Counted from the stretch's first letter, positions 1-12,545 are shown. The stretch is DNA of 64,000 nucleotides from Rhyzopertha dominica (GCA_025024175.1 QCXZ01000137.1:78616680-78680679); one strand, 5' to 3'. A program made the numbers and translations. Notes: generated by a model not told the origin, from the letters alone.

Positions 1-834
1 AAAACACTAATGAAGCTAGGAATCCAGTGATAACAAATAAACACTAGGTACAGTGATACCAAACAGTACTTTCCCCATCTGCAAATCGTTTTAAATTTAG
101 TATGCAAAAAAGCTTCTAACGTTGAATCACGCAGTCCCTGGACACATGTTTCCTTACGCACTGGTATCCGAATGAGTAACGCTTGATTGAAAAAAAAATA
201 TGCACATATGCTAACCGCACACTTCAGTATGCTCAACGAACACCAACGGCTATGGATGCATCAAATGAATCAGTAGGAAACACGAACTAAAAGCTGCTAG
301 TAATTAAATTACTGTAACCGCATAATTCACAAGATTTACTCATTGTTTGGGACGCTCGTTATGTCATAAATTAGAATGACAACAAAGTTTTAATTCACAA
401 CTAGCTTATGAACGCGAAAATTTTTAGATGTTAATAGAATTACGTGGTATTTATGATAATACACTGTAGATTCTTAAAGCTGTAACAAAATATTGTGACA
501 GGTTTCATGCTGATATTCGGCTACTGCTGAGTGGGTGAAGAAACCTAATTTTATGCAGCGTTTATGTTCATTAAGATTGGTTTTAATACCTCTAGAGGAT
601 AGAGGATTTATTTTATCCTTCAGAGATGGAAGAATCTGAAAGATAGTAGTTCTGTCTGTGCCACCTTAAACATAGGGAAGTAAAGCAGTTGAGAGTTAGG
701 TTGCATCTGGAGTAAAGATGACGATTACTTGCAGATTGTATCTTACGGTTATTATACCCGTTGTTGGCCAGACTAACGCCTAATTGTTACAATTCACTTC
801 AAAGTTGGCTCGGCTCAGAAACTGATATAAGGAG
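1..834. other. No gene recognised
   Basis: AT-rich DNA with no convincing reading frame, RNA gene or repeat boundary. I see nothing to annotate here. It ends where transposase-like coding similarity begins. Confidence 0.5.
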
Positions 835-1500
835 TTGTCACGAAAGGGAGTTAGAAGAACCACCGACTATAGAAAAATAAAAAGGNACGAAGATACCGGA
901 AGTGCAAAATTCCGAAAAATTCCAGGACGTCCAAGGTCACAAAGAACGCCAAGGCATATAAAACGGATAGAAACAGTGTTTACGCAAACACCATCAACTT
1001 CTGTGAGAAATGCAGCTAAAAAAGTTGGATCTGGACAAATCAACAGTATCTCGGCTTGAATTAAAGGATCTGGAAATGAAGGCATTTTCAAAATTATCAG
1101 CGCCAAAATGCTTCAAAGACCGAGATGATGAGAGGATGTCGAAAAGTGTATGAGAAAACGCTACGAAAAACTGCACCATAGATGATGAATCGTATGTAGC
1201 TGCTGATCCAAACGATGTTCCTGGCAAGCAATACAAAAAATATCTTGTTTGGTAGGCAATTGTCGAAAACGGGAACGTTTCCGACGCTTTCATCTCCCAA
1301 GATTCTACGAATCTCAAAGATTTATCTTTATCCCAAATGTTCCTCGAGCACGAGGTATCGAGAAATTTTAGTCACTTTGTAAAAAAAAGAATTTAAAAAG
1401 AATCTGGTTAAGCCGAAAAGTTTACATGAACAGAGCACCAATTGATTTTGAAAAAAATAGGTTATGCAGGAATTGCGGGAGCAAATTTGATATGATTTAC
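835..1500 (+). pseudogene. Decayed Tc1/mariner-superfamily transposase
   Basis: Broken transposase of the IS630/Tc1/mariner superfamily (cut-and-paste DNA transposon). The N-terminal part (about 900-1060) reads GRPRSQRTPRHIKR and TQTPSTSVRNAAKKVG, the helix-turn-helix layout of this group. Further on, about 1180-1320 reads DDESYVAADPNDVPGKQY then AIVENGNVSDAFIS in one frame with an internal stop; the DDE region follows an aspartate-containing block. About 1335-1370 reads PNVPRARGIEKF, the usual ending before the last catalytic acid. There are several stops and frameshifts and one N, and no terminal inverted repeats could be placed. It is certainly inactive. The family name within the superfamily is uncertain. 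Confidence 0.6.
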
Positions 1501-1670
1501 GTAGAATAGTGTTACATAAATGTTTAGGTATAAATTTAAATTTAATTGTTCTTTAAATTACACAATTACTTATGAGACAACTTCTTATTCATGGAATAAA
1601 TACTTCATTAATTACTTAAGTACCTATATCTAATAAACATTTATTATTTCTATTAATGTTGAATTATACT

Positions 1671-2080
1671 CTACTGGACGTTCCTGCTTTGCCCCCCCCC
1701 CCCCGCTTTTTGTGACCTATCGTGTTGAGAAGATGCATGCAAGTACTGATCTGTGTGGGTGACTTTGCCATAGACAAAGTGGGAAGGATATAGGAGCCGC
1801 GAGGCCATATAATCAAAGTGTCGTCGACATAACGGTCCAGATTTTAGGTTCAAGTCTGATGACTCTAAAGCTACTTGGTCAAAGGCTTCCATGAATATGT
1901 TTGCCACTACTGGTGACAATGGGGAACCCATAGATGTATCAGAGATTTGTCCGTAGAATTGACCATGAAATGTGAAACTAGTGAGACATTTTCTATCAAG
2001 TTTGCGAATATATCAGGCTGATTGTCCCGGGTGACGGATAAAATGGATGCCTCGCTCCTTATTCTTAATCTAATAAACCT
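1671..2080 (-). pseudogene. Penelope-like element reverse transcriptase remnant
   Basis: Fragment of a Penelope-like retroelement (PLE) reverse transcriptase read on the minus strand. The segment MGSPLSPVVANIFMEAFDQVALES is the conserved RT block before the active site (1830-1931). In a shifted frame about 1806-1838 reads RYVDDTLIIWP, so the YVDD catalytic motif is present but out of frame. Then KVTHTDQYLHASSQHDRSQK (about 1700-1760) follows almost at once. In the better-preserved PLE at 19-20 kb, about 80 residues lie between these blocks, so this copy has an internal deletion. A poly-C run of about 13 bases interrupts it near 1692. It is a dead copy. Confidence 0.7.
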
Positions 2081-2089
2081 ACTAATCAG

Positions 2090-3088
2090 TGAACCTCACT
2101 ACTTGGGCAAACTGTTTATCAACAACTGCATACAATCTTATCTCACAATTAGATAAGCTGTTTGTTTTATCATTCTGTCCGCACTTTTGTCAACATCTGT
2201 CGAAGTAATCCGTGTGCTTATCGTACCTAGCACGCTTCGAACTAATTAAAACCAAATACTGCAAAAAAGGTTGAAGTGCAAGAATTAATCACCAAATGTG
2301 ACTCATTTTTATGCCACAACGCACTGCATCAGCTCCGACCAAGGACGGTCATTTAGAACAGGAAACCAATTATTTTCGAGTTGAAACAATCGCGGATCAG
2401 AATAATCAGTACACGCATAAAATGACACTAAACACGCCTTACCTTTCAGATCGAACTGTAAACGCATTCACGGAATACTGACTGTGACATCGGGCTGGCA
2501 ATGGATAGGTTTTACTAAATCATTAATAACCGCTTTCGAAGATAGCAGTTAATTACGTTGATGAACTGAAGATTCCCTTTTTGCCAATTTGACGCTACTG
2601 GCGACAGTCGAGAAAATAAATTTTCACCAAGCACCAAAAAAATGTAGACTCCATTAATAAGTTGAAAACGGAAAGTGACGTACTTTGAACAGGCAGGTCA
2701 GCAACCTACATGGCATACATTTCCGGGTAAACAGCATCGAACGTTCTTTGTTTAGAGGTAATATAGTCTGGTCAAGATATGAGCGCAAATGAGGTTTGGA
2801 AATGCCATTTCTGGTTGCGACAGTTACTTTATGCCAGTTAACAAAGAAGTGTGAACTAAAAATAAGACTGAAGTTACGCCAAATGTACTAGTTTATACTA
2901 CTTTTCCTGAACAAAAAGTTCTTCTACAAAGACATTTCGATCCAGATGAAATTTTTAATCAATCAACTTTAAGTCGAAACGAGGAATATATCATAATCTC
3001 GGTGATCAAAATAACTGGAAACGATCTCTGTTTAGACCAATACACATTTGGCCACTACATATTCAGGTGACTCCACCATACTTGCATA
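2090..3088. other. No gene recognised
   Basis: Unassigned AT-rich sequence between the Penelope remnant and the foldback element. No frame longer than about 60 codons looks coding and I see no terminal repeats. Confidence 0.45.
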
Positions 3089-4113
3089 CAGGGTCCGCCA
3101 CCTAAAACTCCTCACGCTCGTATTTTCTTTATTTTTTTTACGTACAACCTTAAGTTATATGTCAAACTGTAGATCTTTTTAAACTCTTTAAAGATAGCTT
3201 GGAGGGTGTCAAAAAATGTTGCAGATTATCATATTTTATATTTAAAGTTAATTTTTGTAAATATTTTTTAACCTTACCTCGTATAATAAATATTGCTTCA
3301 CAGTTGAATGCCGACTTTTGTCTTCTTCAATTTGTGTCATTACCATGTATGCGTAATTTTTACTCCTTCTTGGTGAAAAACAAGAAAAACTAGTCGCCGC
3401 CATGTTCTGTAAATAGGGTTGTTCAGAATTTTTAAGTGTTAGTTTAGTAGCTTATTACGGTACAAATTGTGCCTACATACCCATCGCTGCACACAAAACC
3501 CCAAAATTTTAAGTAACTTTTAAATAAATCAAGTACAAAGTTCGTTCTAAAGAGAGAGAGAGGCTAGAAAACGAAACCCTGTGACGAGGCTAGTACGCGA
3601 TGTAGAAAACCAAACTAGCCTCATCGCAGGGTTTCGCTTTCTAGCCTCTCTCTCTTTAGAACGAACTTTGTACTTGATTTATTTAAAAATTACTCAAAAT
3701 GTTGGGGTTTTGTGTGCAGCGATGGGTATGTAGGCATAATTTGTACCATAATAAGCTACTAAACTAACACTTAAAATATTATGAACGGCCCTATAACAGG
3801 ACATGGCGGCGACTAATTTTTCTTGTTTTTCACTAAGAAGGAGTAAAAATTACGCATACTTGGTAATGACACAAATTGAAGTAGACAAAACTCGGCATCC
3901 AACTATGAAGCAATATTTATTATATGGGGTAAAGTTAAAAAATATTTACAAATATTAACTTTATTTGCAAAATAACAGAATCTGCAAAAAAGGACCCTCA
4001 CTATGCTATTTTTAAAGAGTTCAAAAAGACCTACAATTTGAGATATAACTTCAGGTTGTACCTAAAAAAACAATGAAAATACGAGCCTGGGGAGTTTTAG
4101 GTGGCGGACCCTG
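3089..4113. mobile_element. Foldback element: two ~510-bp inverted arms, ~21-bp loop
   Basis: The whole element is one large inverted repeat. The left end CAGGGTCCGCCACCTAAAA (3089) is mirrored by TTTTAGGTGGCGGACCCTG ending at 4113. Both sides are flanked by TA (3087-3088 and 4114-4115), the target duplication of the Tc1/mariner superfamily. The arms stay recognisable inward to the centre near 3601, where CTAGAAAACGAAACCCTG and CAGGGTTTCGCTTTCTAG face each other across about 21 unpaired bases. The arms differ by scattered substitutions and small indels. The short ORFs inside are not conserved between the arms. It is a non-autonomous foldback/MITE-like element, and a read-through transcript would form a hairpin of about 1 kb. 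Confidence 0.85.
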
Positions 4114-4720
4114 TATATTCACATTCCAAGTTAAAAACAGACGGGAATTTAAAAATGGAACTATGCAAGCATAAAATTACTGATTAAAAAATAAGGTACT
4201 ATCTTTGACACAAATAATAAAAATGATAGAGACAGTCTCAGGCCAGCTTGGTGTAACCCAGGCATCTGTAAAGAGCAAATAGTGTCATTTCTACGCAGAT
4301 GATATTCAGATCCTTTACTAATTTGACGAGGATGATACAACAAGAGAGAGAAGCTAATTAGAGCTTAAAAAACTAGTAGTTTGAATCCATCAAAAACAAA
4401 ATAAACTGGATTTTGGAAACCTAGTTTGTTAATTAATTCACTAGTATTTCTGTCAAATCTTTCCTGCAGTTTTATAACGTTACATATCGTAATTTTATAA
4501 ACTTATTTGACTGATAACGATAAAATCAGCACAAGTTTCCTGTGAGAATATCTAATCTGGAACAGCAATTATTTATAATGAAAAACCCCTTGTTGTCGGC
4601 TTTTTGGTATATAACGTACTTATTAATTGATATCGTTATATGTCATCTGTAATACAAAAATATACGAAAATCGAATCATGTGATTGATAATTTCTTTGAT
4701 ATTTTGCTACAATAGTTTCA
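4114..4720. other. No gene recognised
   Basis: AT-rich sequence between the foldback element and the tail of the LINE on the minus strand. No coding or structural signal was seen. Confidence 0.4.
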
Positions 4721-5845
4721 ATAATAGTACACTTTATTAATTCGCACAAGGCTAGTATTTGATTCATTGGAAAATAACATCTATTAATTTAATGTTCAAC
4801 ATGAATACACAAAACAAATTAAACAATATTCGCACGCTACCCAGTGCCCGTAATATAAACCAGCAACTGTGATTTGAAGCATCTAAGAGATTTAGCAGAT
4901 CTAACATGAAGTGGCAATGAATTGTATTTTATAAAACCTTTAAAAAAAATAGAGATTTAGAGGCAGTTGCGTAAGTTCTATTCACAAAAATATCACCAGC
5001 ATTTCGAGTTTCATACTGATGAACCTCATGTGCCCTAACTATAATTTTTGTTAGGTAAGGTGGCATGAGATTATTTATTATTTTATATATAAAGACCATC
5101 GTAAGATACAGCACCCTATCCGTAATATTCAACCACTGTAGAGCAATCAACATAGTCCTAATCGGCGTGAGCCTGGTACACTTTAGAATAATTCTCATTG
5201 TACGATTTTGAAGTTTTTGCAAGCAAGACATCTTGTTAAGGTTGGACTGGAACACTATCGACGCACAGTATTCAAAATGAGGTTGTATAATATAATAGTT
5301 TTATATACTCTAATAGTCGTTTCCATAGAGAGGAATTTACCCACTCTTGATAAGAACAACTTTTTAGATATTTTCTTTTGCATGTAGTTAAAGTGCTCAT
5401 CAAACGATAACAAGCAATCAATTGTAAGACCTAGGTATTTATATATCCTTACAATATCAATTCTACAATTGCAAATATGCAAATCTATTTTATCTAAATC
5501 TAAAAATTTATATTTGTATTTAGTAGTCACAATCATACCCTTAGTCTTTGATACATTTAGCTTTAATCTATTTGAAGCTAGATACTGCTCTACCTTTGCA
5601 AGAGTTTTATTCATTTTTGCTATTGCTACATCTAAATTACAATCACTTTCAACAAGTAATGTATCATCTGCAAATAAATTTACAAAATCACAACCAACAA
5701 ACAAATCAATATCATTAATATACAATATAAACAACAGAGGCCCTATCACACTCCCCTGAGGTACCCCACATTCACTCACCGCCTCTTCCGAAACTATGTC
5801 CCCAATCCTGACTCTCTGTTTTCTACTACTTAAATATTGAGAAGT
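4721..5845 (-). mobile_element. 5'-truncated CR1/Daphne-like LINE, copy 1
   Basis: Non-LTR retrotransposon 3' half on the minus strand. The RT part (5255-5779) reads SECGVPQGSVIGPLLFILYI, then FADDTLLV with the catalytic ADD, then the thumb region (RIYKYLGLTID). A frame break near 5255 separates it from the C-terminal block LQKLQNRTMRIILKCTRL to TASKSLFF (4929-5255). The 3' UTR continues to about 4721 with a short TAATA-type tail. Similarity to copy 2 (about 58.7-60.8 kb) starts abruptly at about 5845, as expected of incomplete reverse transcription. It keeps a stretch (CLLSFDEHFNYMQK) that copy 2 has lost. The clade is inferred from the C-terminal motif style and is not certain. Confidence 0.8.
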
Positions 5846-6550
5846 GTATATTGTATAGATACATGTCTTTGTTCTGGTTGGCTAATTAACTTGTAAATTA
5901 TGTCCATAACAAGTACAAATAAGTACATACCTACACAATCTGAAGATTAATTGGTATGTTAATTATGGAATTATGGAAGAAAATAGAGGTCTGCCTTCCA
6001 AGCATCATCGTTAGTTCTACGACTATTTTAGGTATTTTCAAGTCTTATCCCATTTCATATAAGTACTCAGTTCTAAACAATGGAAGCACAACGACCAGCG
6101 AATCCTTCTTATACGGTAGTATACAAGACGAACATGGAGTCAATTTTATCCAAGAATGAAGCCTATCAGCTACAATCCCACGCGCCTTTCAAGCCAGACT
6201 GGGGTCCCTCCTTAGAAGGTGAATGCTAATCGAACAACGAACAAGCTAATATTCATAAAAGCACCATTAGAATTAACACGGCCCGTACGATAAACCAAAA
6301 ACGATACAGCCGCTCCACTTTCTACGGTTCTCGTTCTACTTCCTGTAACCTAGACGACCCAAGCGGCCGGCATGCATTTTCGATAACATCGGTTAGAATA
6401 TTATGTAGAAATGTCACAGACGACGATTGAACCAGATGCCCAAAAACAGATTACANAATCTGGTACAGCTAGACAGCGAACTGTTGAAAATAATCCTGGA
6501 TATCCACACCAGTCAAATCGTGCAAACTTGACAGACTTATTTAGACAGTA
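5846..6550. other. No gene recognised
   Basis: The 67-codon frame at 5956-6159 has no recognisable motif. Nothing else was seen in this stretch. Confidence 0.4.
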
Positions 6551-6554
6551 TCTT

Positions 6555-6980
6555 TATTGTGTAGTTCACACAATATAGTGTCCATTACTACTACTAACTC
6601 TATAACTTTTATTCTCTGCTCTTTGTACCTTGTGTAATTATATGTTGTTCTCTTTGCAATATATTGTATACATACCCTTTTTTCTTTGCTATTTGGCTTT
6701 TCATCTCCTCATTCCACCAATGGGTCTGTTTTTTCCTTTTATCTACTAAGATTTTCCCACACACTTTCCTCGCCGTGCTCACTAATAGTTCCTTAAATTT
6801 CATCCAGATTAGATCTATATTATCTTTATTTTCTACTCCATTTATTAGGAAGGAATGCAATATCCCGAACAATTTAATGTTATTACTCGATACTATTATG
6901 TTTCTATCTAAATTAATTGCACTACTTACACAACTTTTAATAGTAGTATATTTTATCAGAATTTGCTAGCACACTACGCA
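6555..6980 (-). pseudogene. LINE fragment (endonuclease-RT linker)
   Basis: The minus-strand frame 6609-6872 contains FKELLVSTARKVCGK followed by QTHWWNEEMKSQIAKKKG. The WWNEE-x-K-x-x-I-x-x-KK pattern is typical of the linker between the endonuclease and reverse transcriptase domains of RTE/CR1-like LINEs. No RT motif follows, so this is a short dead fragment. It differs from the two CR1/Daphne-like copies in this window. Confidence 0.5.
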
Positions 6981-8320
6981 ATACTGCCAACACAGTTTGT
7001 TCAGGCGAGTCGATTGCATCAATATGACCTTCTCGTCTAAATAATGACTTCATCACACCCAGTTTTTACTAAATTTTTGTTATTGTCATTATCTATCCAA
7101 GTAATTGAAACTGTAAAACACCGATGACTATTAGTAATACATCACTGTCATTTGTTTAAACAACACCTCACTAGAGCGAACAACCTTGACAAGGACCTGA
7201 TGGTTGAATTTAATACATTCGTCTGAAAAACACACGTCAACATATTCTCGTCGTCAGTGGAAAATTCTGGAGTGTGTCAAATTCGTGGATAACGTTAATA
7301 TGCAAAAATTCAGCTAGAGGCGTTCGCGGTAATCAAGCAAACAATGGCTTAATTACAAGAGGAAAAAAATAAGAACGCTTAAAAACGCTGTGCCTGCGAA
7401 AACAATGGTGATCAAATGTTAATGGCGGCCTGAATTTATTCCGCTTGAACCACGTTGCCGTGATAAAAATAATGTTTAAACTATACGTAAACAAAAAGTG
7501 AAATGTCCGTTGAGAAACGAACACCCGTTTTTTTGTTCGTGATTCTAAATTCATCTTGGACGCAGTCGAGTGTGGAAAATGAATTTATCAATAGAAGTTT
7601 CTCCTCGTACCAAAAAATACATCGTGGTCATAGGTTACGTGATGTATAGCACTGCGTACAAAATAAAACAAGGCCTGCAGTTTGCCACACTACTCAAAAA
7701 CATTGTAACGCAATCTGCAACGTTTAGAAACAATCGAAAGCCATTGACGAGAAACAGTAAATTAGAACCTGGACTAAAAAGTGTGAAAGACATATACTAG
7801 CGGAATTATTTTGTTTTTTCCACAGATAGTCTAGATCTGAACAAAAACGGTCATTGACAAACCTATACCAAGCACAAGGAATTCCTTCTATAAGCAAGCA
7901 GCATTTTCATTTCGACCTTGTAGACGGCCTCCACTTGAATGCGTACATTAACTGGACTGGGAAATATAAGCTTGTTAATTTTGTAGACGTCAAGCGCGAA
8001 TAAATAACGAGTGTTACGAACATTATACTGCTTCAGAAACTTACACACTTTTTTAGTTATTTGAAAGTTTTTTTTGTGGTGTATGTTTCACTGGAATTGG
8101 CGAGTGATTGGGCAACCAAAAACAAAAATAAGTACTAGTACTTCAATTACGTTTGGGTTTCAGGCTGAAGCCTTCTTCAGACTTTAATTTGCAGGTTATA
8201 TAGATTATATATAGCTTATTATACTTTTAAAACAGAATATAGAGAAAAAACAAATTTATAAAATTTAACGAAAGGGCACATGAGTCTAGTGACAAAATGT
8301 TATGCTTACCATAAACATTG
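6981..8320. other. No gene recognised; two adjacent palindromes near 8130-8180
   Basis: No supported coding region. At 8130-8143 there is a perfect 14-base palindrome, AAGTACTAGTACTT. At 8165-8180 there is a hairpin, CTGAAG-CCTT-CTTCAG. The second resembles hairpins in the 3' tails of Penelope-like elements, but that assignment is from memory and weak. Confidence 0.35.
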
Positions 8321-8329
8321 TCATCAAGG

Positions 8330-8500
8330 CACAATGCAAAACCAAACCAAAATGCTCCAGTTGTGCAGAAGAAGAACACTCAAACGATATAGATTGTGAT
8401 ATAAAATGATATCACTGCGATAGTAATGATCAATCTTCGTTCTTCAGTATATGCCAAGAACGGCAACGAAAAGCATTAGACAAAATTTTACTTTAATACG
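8330..8500 (+). pseudogene. LINE ORF1 (gag-like) zinc-knuckle fragment
   Basis: One frame from about 8341 reads PKCSSCAEEEHSNDIDCDIK, a stop, then YHCDSNDQSSFFSIC. This is the spaced CCHC zinc-knuckle pair of jockey/I-type LINE ORF1 nucleic-acid-binding proteins, followed by QERQRKALDK, the usual charged tail. The stop and short length show it is a relic. It lies just left of the transposon at 8816. Confidence 0.45.
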
Positions 8501-8815
8501 GATGAAATGTGCCCAAGCATGAACAAATTAAGACAAGACAACTCTTGGAGGTTGTAAAGACAAAATGTTTTGATTGATGACATTCCGAATTGATATTGGC
8601 TAAAGAGCATGGACACTCAGCTTTACGGCTACTGCCTTATAAATGTATATTTAATCCCATTGCAATGATTCAACACTCGATTTGAGACGACCTTAAGTCA
8701 TGTACGGAGGCAAAATACTGCACCAAAATTTAGCGACAGCACAAAAAGTTTATTAGTTTTTATTCCATGGGCAACTAGAAAAGTAGTAAAAGCAAACAGC
8801 TTCAGATTGATTTTA

Positions 8816-10268
8816 TACAGGATGCTTCACAAATGATAATGACCCTGACGAAATTAAAAATGCAACCCAATATACATTTGCGGAAGTAACATTGATAATT
8901 GTTCATCGTCTTACAAAAATATAAAACGTGGAGAGCTGTATAAATTCGTAAATTTTGACATAAACGTCAATCATTTGCTTTAAGTAAATTCAGTATTATA
9001 AAACAAATTTTATTTTCGAAAAATGTTTATTCAATAACATTAATGTAATAAATGCTCAAAATGTCGCCCTCCGCTGTTTTCACAAGCTTGAATTCGTGCC
9101 CAAAACGATCTTTTAACATGCATTAACATTCATGGAGTGACGGATCTACATGCATCACGTATTTTATTTTCTAAATGTTATACATTTTCAATTGGTGTTT
9201 GGCGTACTTGCTCTTTTACCATTCCCCACAGAAAAAAAATCTAAAGGAGTAAGGTCCGGGCTTCTCGGTGGGCAAGATTGATTAAACCTCTTCCTATCCA
9301 TCGGTTAAGCAAAACCAAATCAAGATGATTTCGCACTATTCCATGATAATGCGCAGGTGCCCCATCTTGTTGGAACCGTAGATCTTGTCTTACTTGTAAA
9401 TTACATTTTGGAGAAGTACAGGTAAAATGTTTCTTAAAAAAATTGGATAAGTATTGCCGTTTAAACTATCGCGAAAAAAATAAGGCCTAGCAATTTGGTT
9501 CCCTAATATTCCGCACCAGACATTTGTCGAGTAGATAATTTGAAAATGTCCTCCTCGAATCCAACGTGGATTTTTTTTGCGCTTAATAATGCATGTTATG
9601 TTTGTTAACTCTACCATTATTAGAAAATCTTGCTTCATCTGAGAAGCAAATGTTTTCATAAAATCTAACATTCAAATTTTGGTGTTCCCGAAAAAAGTTA
9701 CAAAAAGCCAGTCTTTTATTATAATCTGTCTCCTTTAAGGCCTGAATCAATTGCAAGTGATACGGATGAAATTGATTGCCTTTAATTATTCGGTGTACTG
9801 AACACAGACTAATACCGGTTGCTCTTGAGACTACCCTTTGACTAATATGAGGATTTTCGTCAATCATTTCCAATACTCTAATTTCATTGTCAGGGCCTGT
9901 TGCTGTTCTTTCTCTTGACTTTTTCAGTGGTGGCCAGTTTGTCCTTAAAGTTAATTCAAGTCTCTTGAAAATTGTATCCGCAGGAGCTCTTCTATTTGGA
10001 AAACGTTGTCTGTATAAACGGGCAGCAGCGGAAGCATTTTTCTTGCATTCACCATAAATCAAAATCATATCTGTTTTGTCATCATTTCAATACGTTTTGA
10101 CTTTTAATAAATACAGTGACAGGAATTATACCGCATAGCCATCATGGATTCCCGATTTATTTTTAAAATAATACCATCATGTAAAATAACCACATTGGCT
10201 ATGAGAATGTATTTTGGGTTGCATTTGTAATTTCGTCAGGGTCATTATCATTCGTGAAACATCTTGCA
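8816..10268 (-). mobile_element. IS630/Tc1-type DNA transposon with long TIRs
   Basis: Full-length element with decayed transposase. Inverted ends of about 60 bp match closely: the left contains CACAAATGATAATGACCCTG and the right is its complement with one change. Target TA lies at 8814-8815 and 10269-10270. The transposase is on the minus strand: SAAARLYRQRFPNRRAPADTIF near 10,030, then paired-type HTH QRVVSRATGISLCSVHRIIKG, then FSDEARFS (first acid, about 9625), then FQQDGAPAH (second, about 9370), then RSPDLTPLDFF (third, about 9260). About 40 residues separate the last two acids, not the 34 of mariner. At least two frameshifts break it, so it cannot be autonomous. Some insect sequences of this type are annotated as host proteins in databases; this one is a transposon. 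Confidence 0.85.
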
Positions 10269-10270
10269 TA

Positions 10271-11735
10271 TGATTCAACATTCGAAATAAAGTAAAGATA
10301 GCAAGCAATGATGGATTAAGAAAACTATGAAGAGCAATAGCAAAAAAACGTTACTTTATTCAAAACGGTTCTCTCAACGCAGTTTTGGAATATGCTAATA
10401 ACTGAAACAGCTGTAATCGTATATTACAAACCTAAGAGGGGTGCTTCTTTTAGCTTCAAGATGTTATTAAAAGCTTCGACCACGTTTCGACCAATTCATA
10501 TCCCGGCAGAACCGTTTTGAATTAAATTATTATCATGTAGCCAAGCGATAACTCACATTTTTTTAATAACCGTATAGTTTTACATCGTTGCGAAGCGATT
10601 TTTTGAAACCATGCCTCAAAAACGACATTATCTGATTGCCAGTGCCACATGTACTTATAAAATCACATGCTTGGTCCCTATCATATTATGGCTAGTCGCT
10701 TGGATCCAAGAGCTCGTGCCATCCGACAGCTTTCACCTCAGTATTGCATAACGCATCAGAATCATTGGATTATTTAATTACAATTTGTTAGCAAGGCAAA
10801 GTGAAATAATTAAATGTGTAGACGGTTGGGTTGTCCCAAAACGCCTCGTATCAAATCGGTTGTTTCGTTAATTTTCCAATTCCTGGCTAATTAATAAGTT
10901 TGATTAGTGGATTGTTCCGCCACGTCAATGCATTTCCGTACTGAAATATGTCGTGCTACCAAGTTTGACCTGGAGATCAGTATTTTGCTGTTTCAGCGGT
11001 CTGTGTGAATAGCATTGCGGAATACAGAGGTGTTTTGCAACCTTACGCTAGCTAGGCATACTTTTTGCGTNTTACCAGCGTGGAATTTCCTGTTTTTGCA
11101 TGCTCTGTACTTTATTCTGGCTTGTAATAAGCAGCCACCATTACGTTGCGTNATTCTAGAAATGCGGATCNCATAAAAGTGCACGGTTATTTTNATGTAG
11201 CGAAAATGCTGCTGATAAAAATAGCCGGACCGATACAAGCGCAAANNTTGCAGACATGAAGCGGCCAAGATTGAGTACTGCTTAGTTGAATTTCGGTGGC
11301 AATGCCGGTTGGGCACTGCACCAGTAGTTCCTGAATTATTAATATATCATTCTACCTGATTTTTTATACATATTTATTTTCACTGCCTGCGACAGAAAGC
11401 TGTCATAATCTTTTTATACTTATCCAAATGAAATAAGGTAGAATGAACATTGTGGTTTTCACATTTTCTTTTTTTGTTCAAGTGCATTTCCTGATTCTTT
11501 CCTAAAAGTAACCTTTAATTCTGGATACCTACTTTTCATTTATTATGATGTAATCTTTCATGGCGTCATTCAATCTTTATTAACATCTCGTTTCGTAAAC
11601 AAATATGCTGGTAATTTGTTCAAACCCTCTTAACTGTGCGGGTTATCTCTCATACAGCTAAACAATTATTGTTTTTCGTATCCGCTGATGCGAATTCTGT
11701 AATGCTGTGTAAAATCCTTTGTTTGGCTTTAGATA
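10271..11735. other. No gene recognised
   Basis: Stretch with several N bases around 11,070-11,250. The frame at 10993-11316 has no recognisable content. I see no repeat ends. Confidence 0.4.
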
Positions 11736-11737
11736 TA

Positions 11738-11980
11738 CGAGGGAAGATTATTAATTACGGTCCCTGAAATAGAAAGACCCAAAATATCAAAGAATTATAT
11801 GTTTATTTTTCGACATAGTTTCCTTGAACTTCGATGCATTTGGTCCAACGATGTTCCAATGCTCTGATTCCTCTAGAAAAGAATTCTTGTGGTTGGTCCT
11901 CTAACCAGTCGTTTACTGCTGTCATCACTTGATAATCATCGTCACATCTGGTCCCACGTACATATTCTTTCAATTTCGGT
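11738..11980 (-). pseudogene. mariner 3' fragment
   Basis: The terminal end CGAGGGAAGATTATTAATTA (11738) next to TA is a mariner-type inverted repeat. Reading minus from about 11980, PKLKEYVRGTRCDDD then NDWLEDQPQEFF then GIRALEHRWTKCIEVQGNYVEK and a stop at 11803 give the last 60 or so residues of a mariner transposase. The rest is missing: the match stops where LINE reverse transcriptase begins at about 11980. This is a different lineage from the mariners at 12.5 and 16.7 kb. Confidence 0.75.
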
Positions 11981-12545
11981 GCTTCTAGATTATACAAAAG
12001 CTTTTGATATGATTAATCATGAATTATTTTTTGCCATTGCTCATTACATTGACTTGGACGAATCTGCTATAATAATGTTTAAAAATTACTTAAAGGGCAG
12101 AACACATCACGTAGTAAACGAGAANAAGCCGAGAAAAAACGTGGTATTCCCCAGGGCTCTATATTGGGTCCGTTAATATATACCCTGTATACATCAAATT
12201 TTGGCAACTCGATAAAGAACTGTAAAATTCATATGTATGCTGAGGAAACGCAACTTTACCATTTTTTTTTGATAAAAATGAAGTGCACGATGCTGAGAAA
12301 TTAATTAACGAGGATTTAAATAGCCTTGCTGATACATCGCAATAGCATAATCTTTGTCTTAATACCGTTAAATCGTCAGTTATATATTTTGGTGGCTTAG
12401 CAGCAAATGATATCACGATTGTAATCGGGGCTGATCCTTTGAGGAATGTATCTGAGGGAAAAATCGAGGCGTGATTATTGATAGTAATTTAAGATTTAGT
12501 TACGTTAATTTTATGCTCCGTAAGGCTTATACCAAACTTAAATTA

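Noticed and set aside
1854..1861. Other CTGATGA words (also near 5,014, 22,428 and 53,338)
   Set aside because: No GAAA, cleavage triplet or pairing arms follow, so they are not hammerheads.
9583..10068. 161-codon ORF as a host gene
   Set aside because: It lies inside a TIR- and TA-bounded transposon and carries its HTH and first catalytic block.
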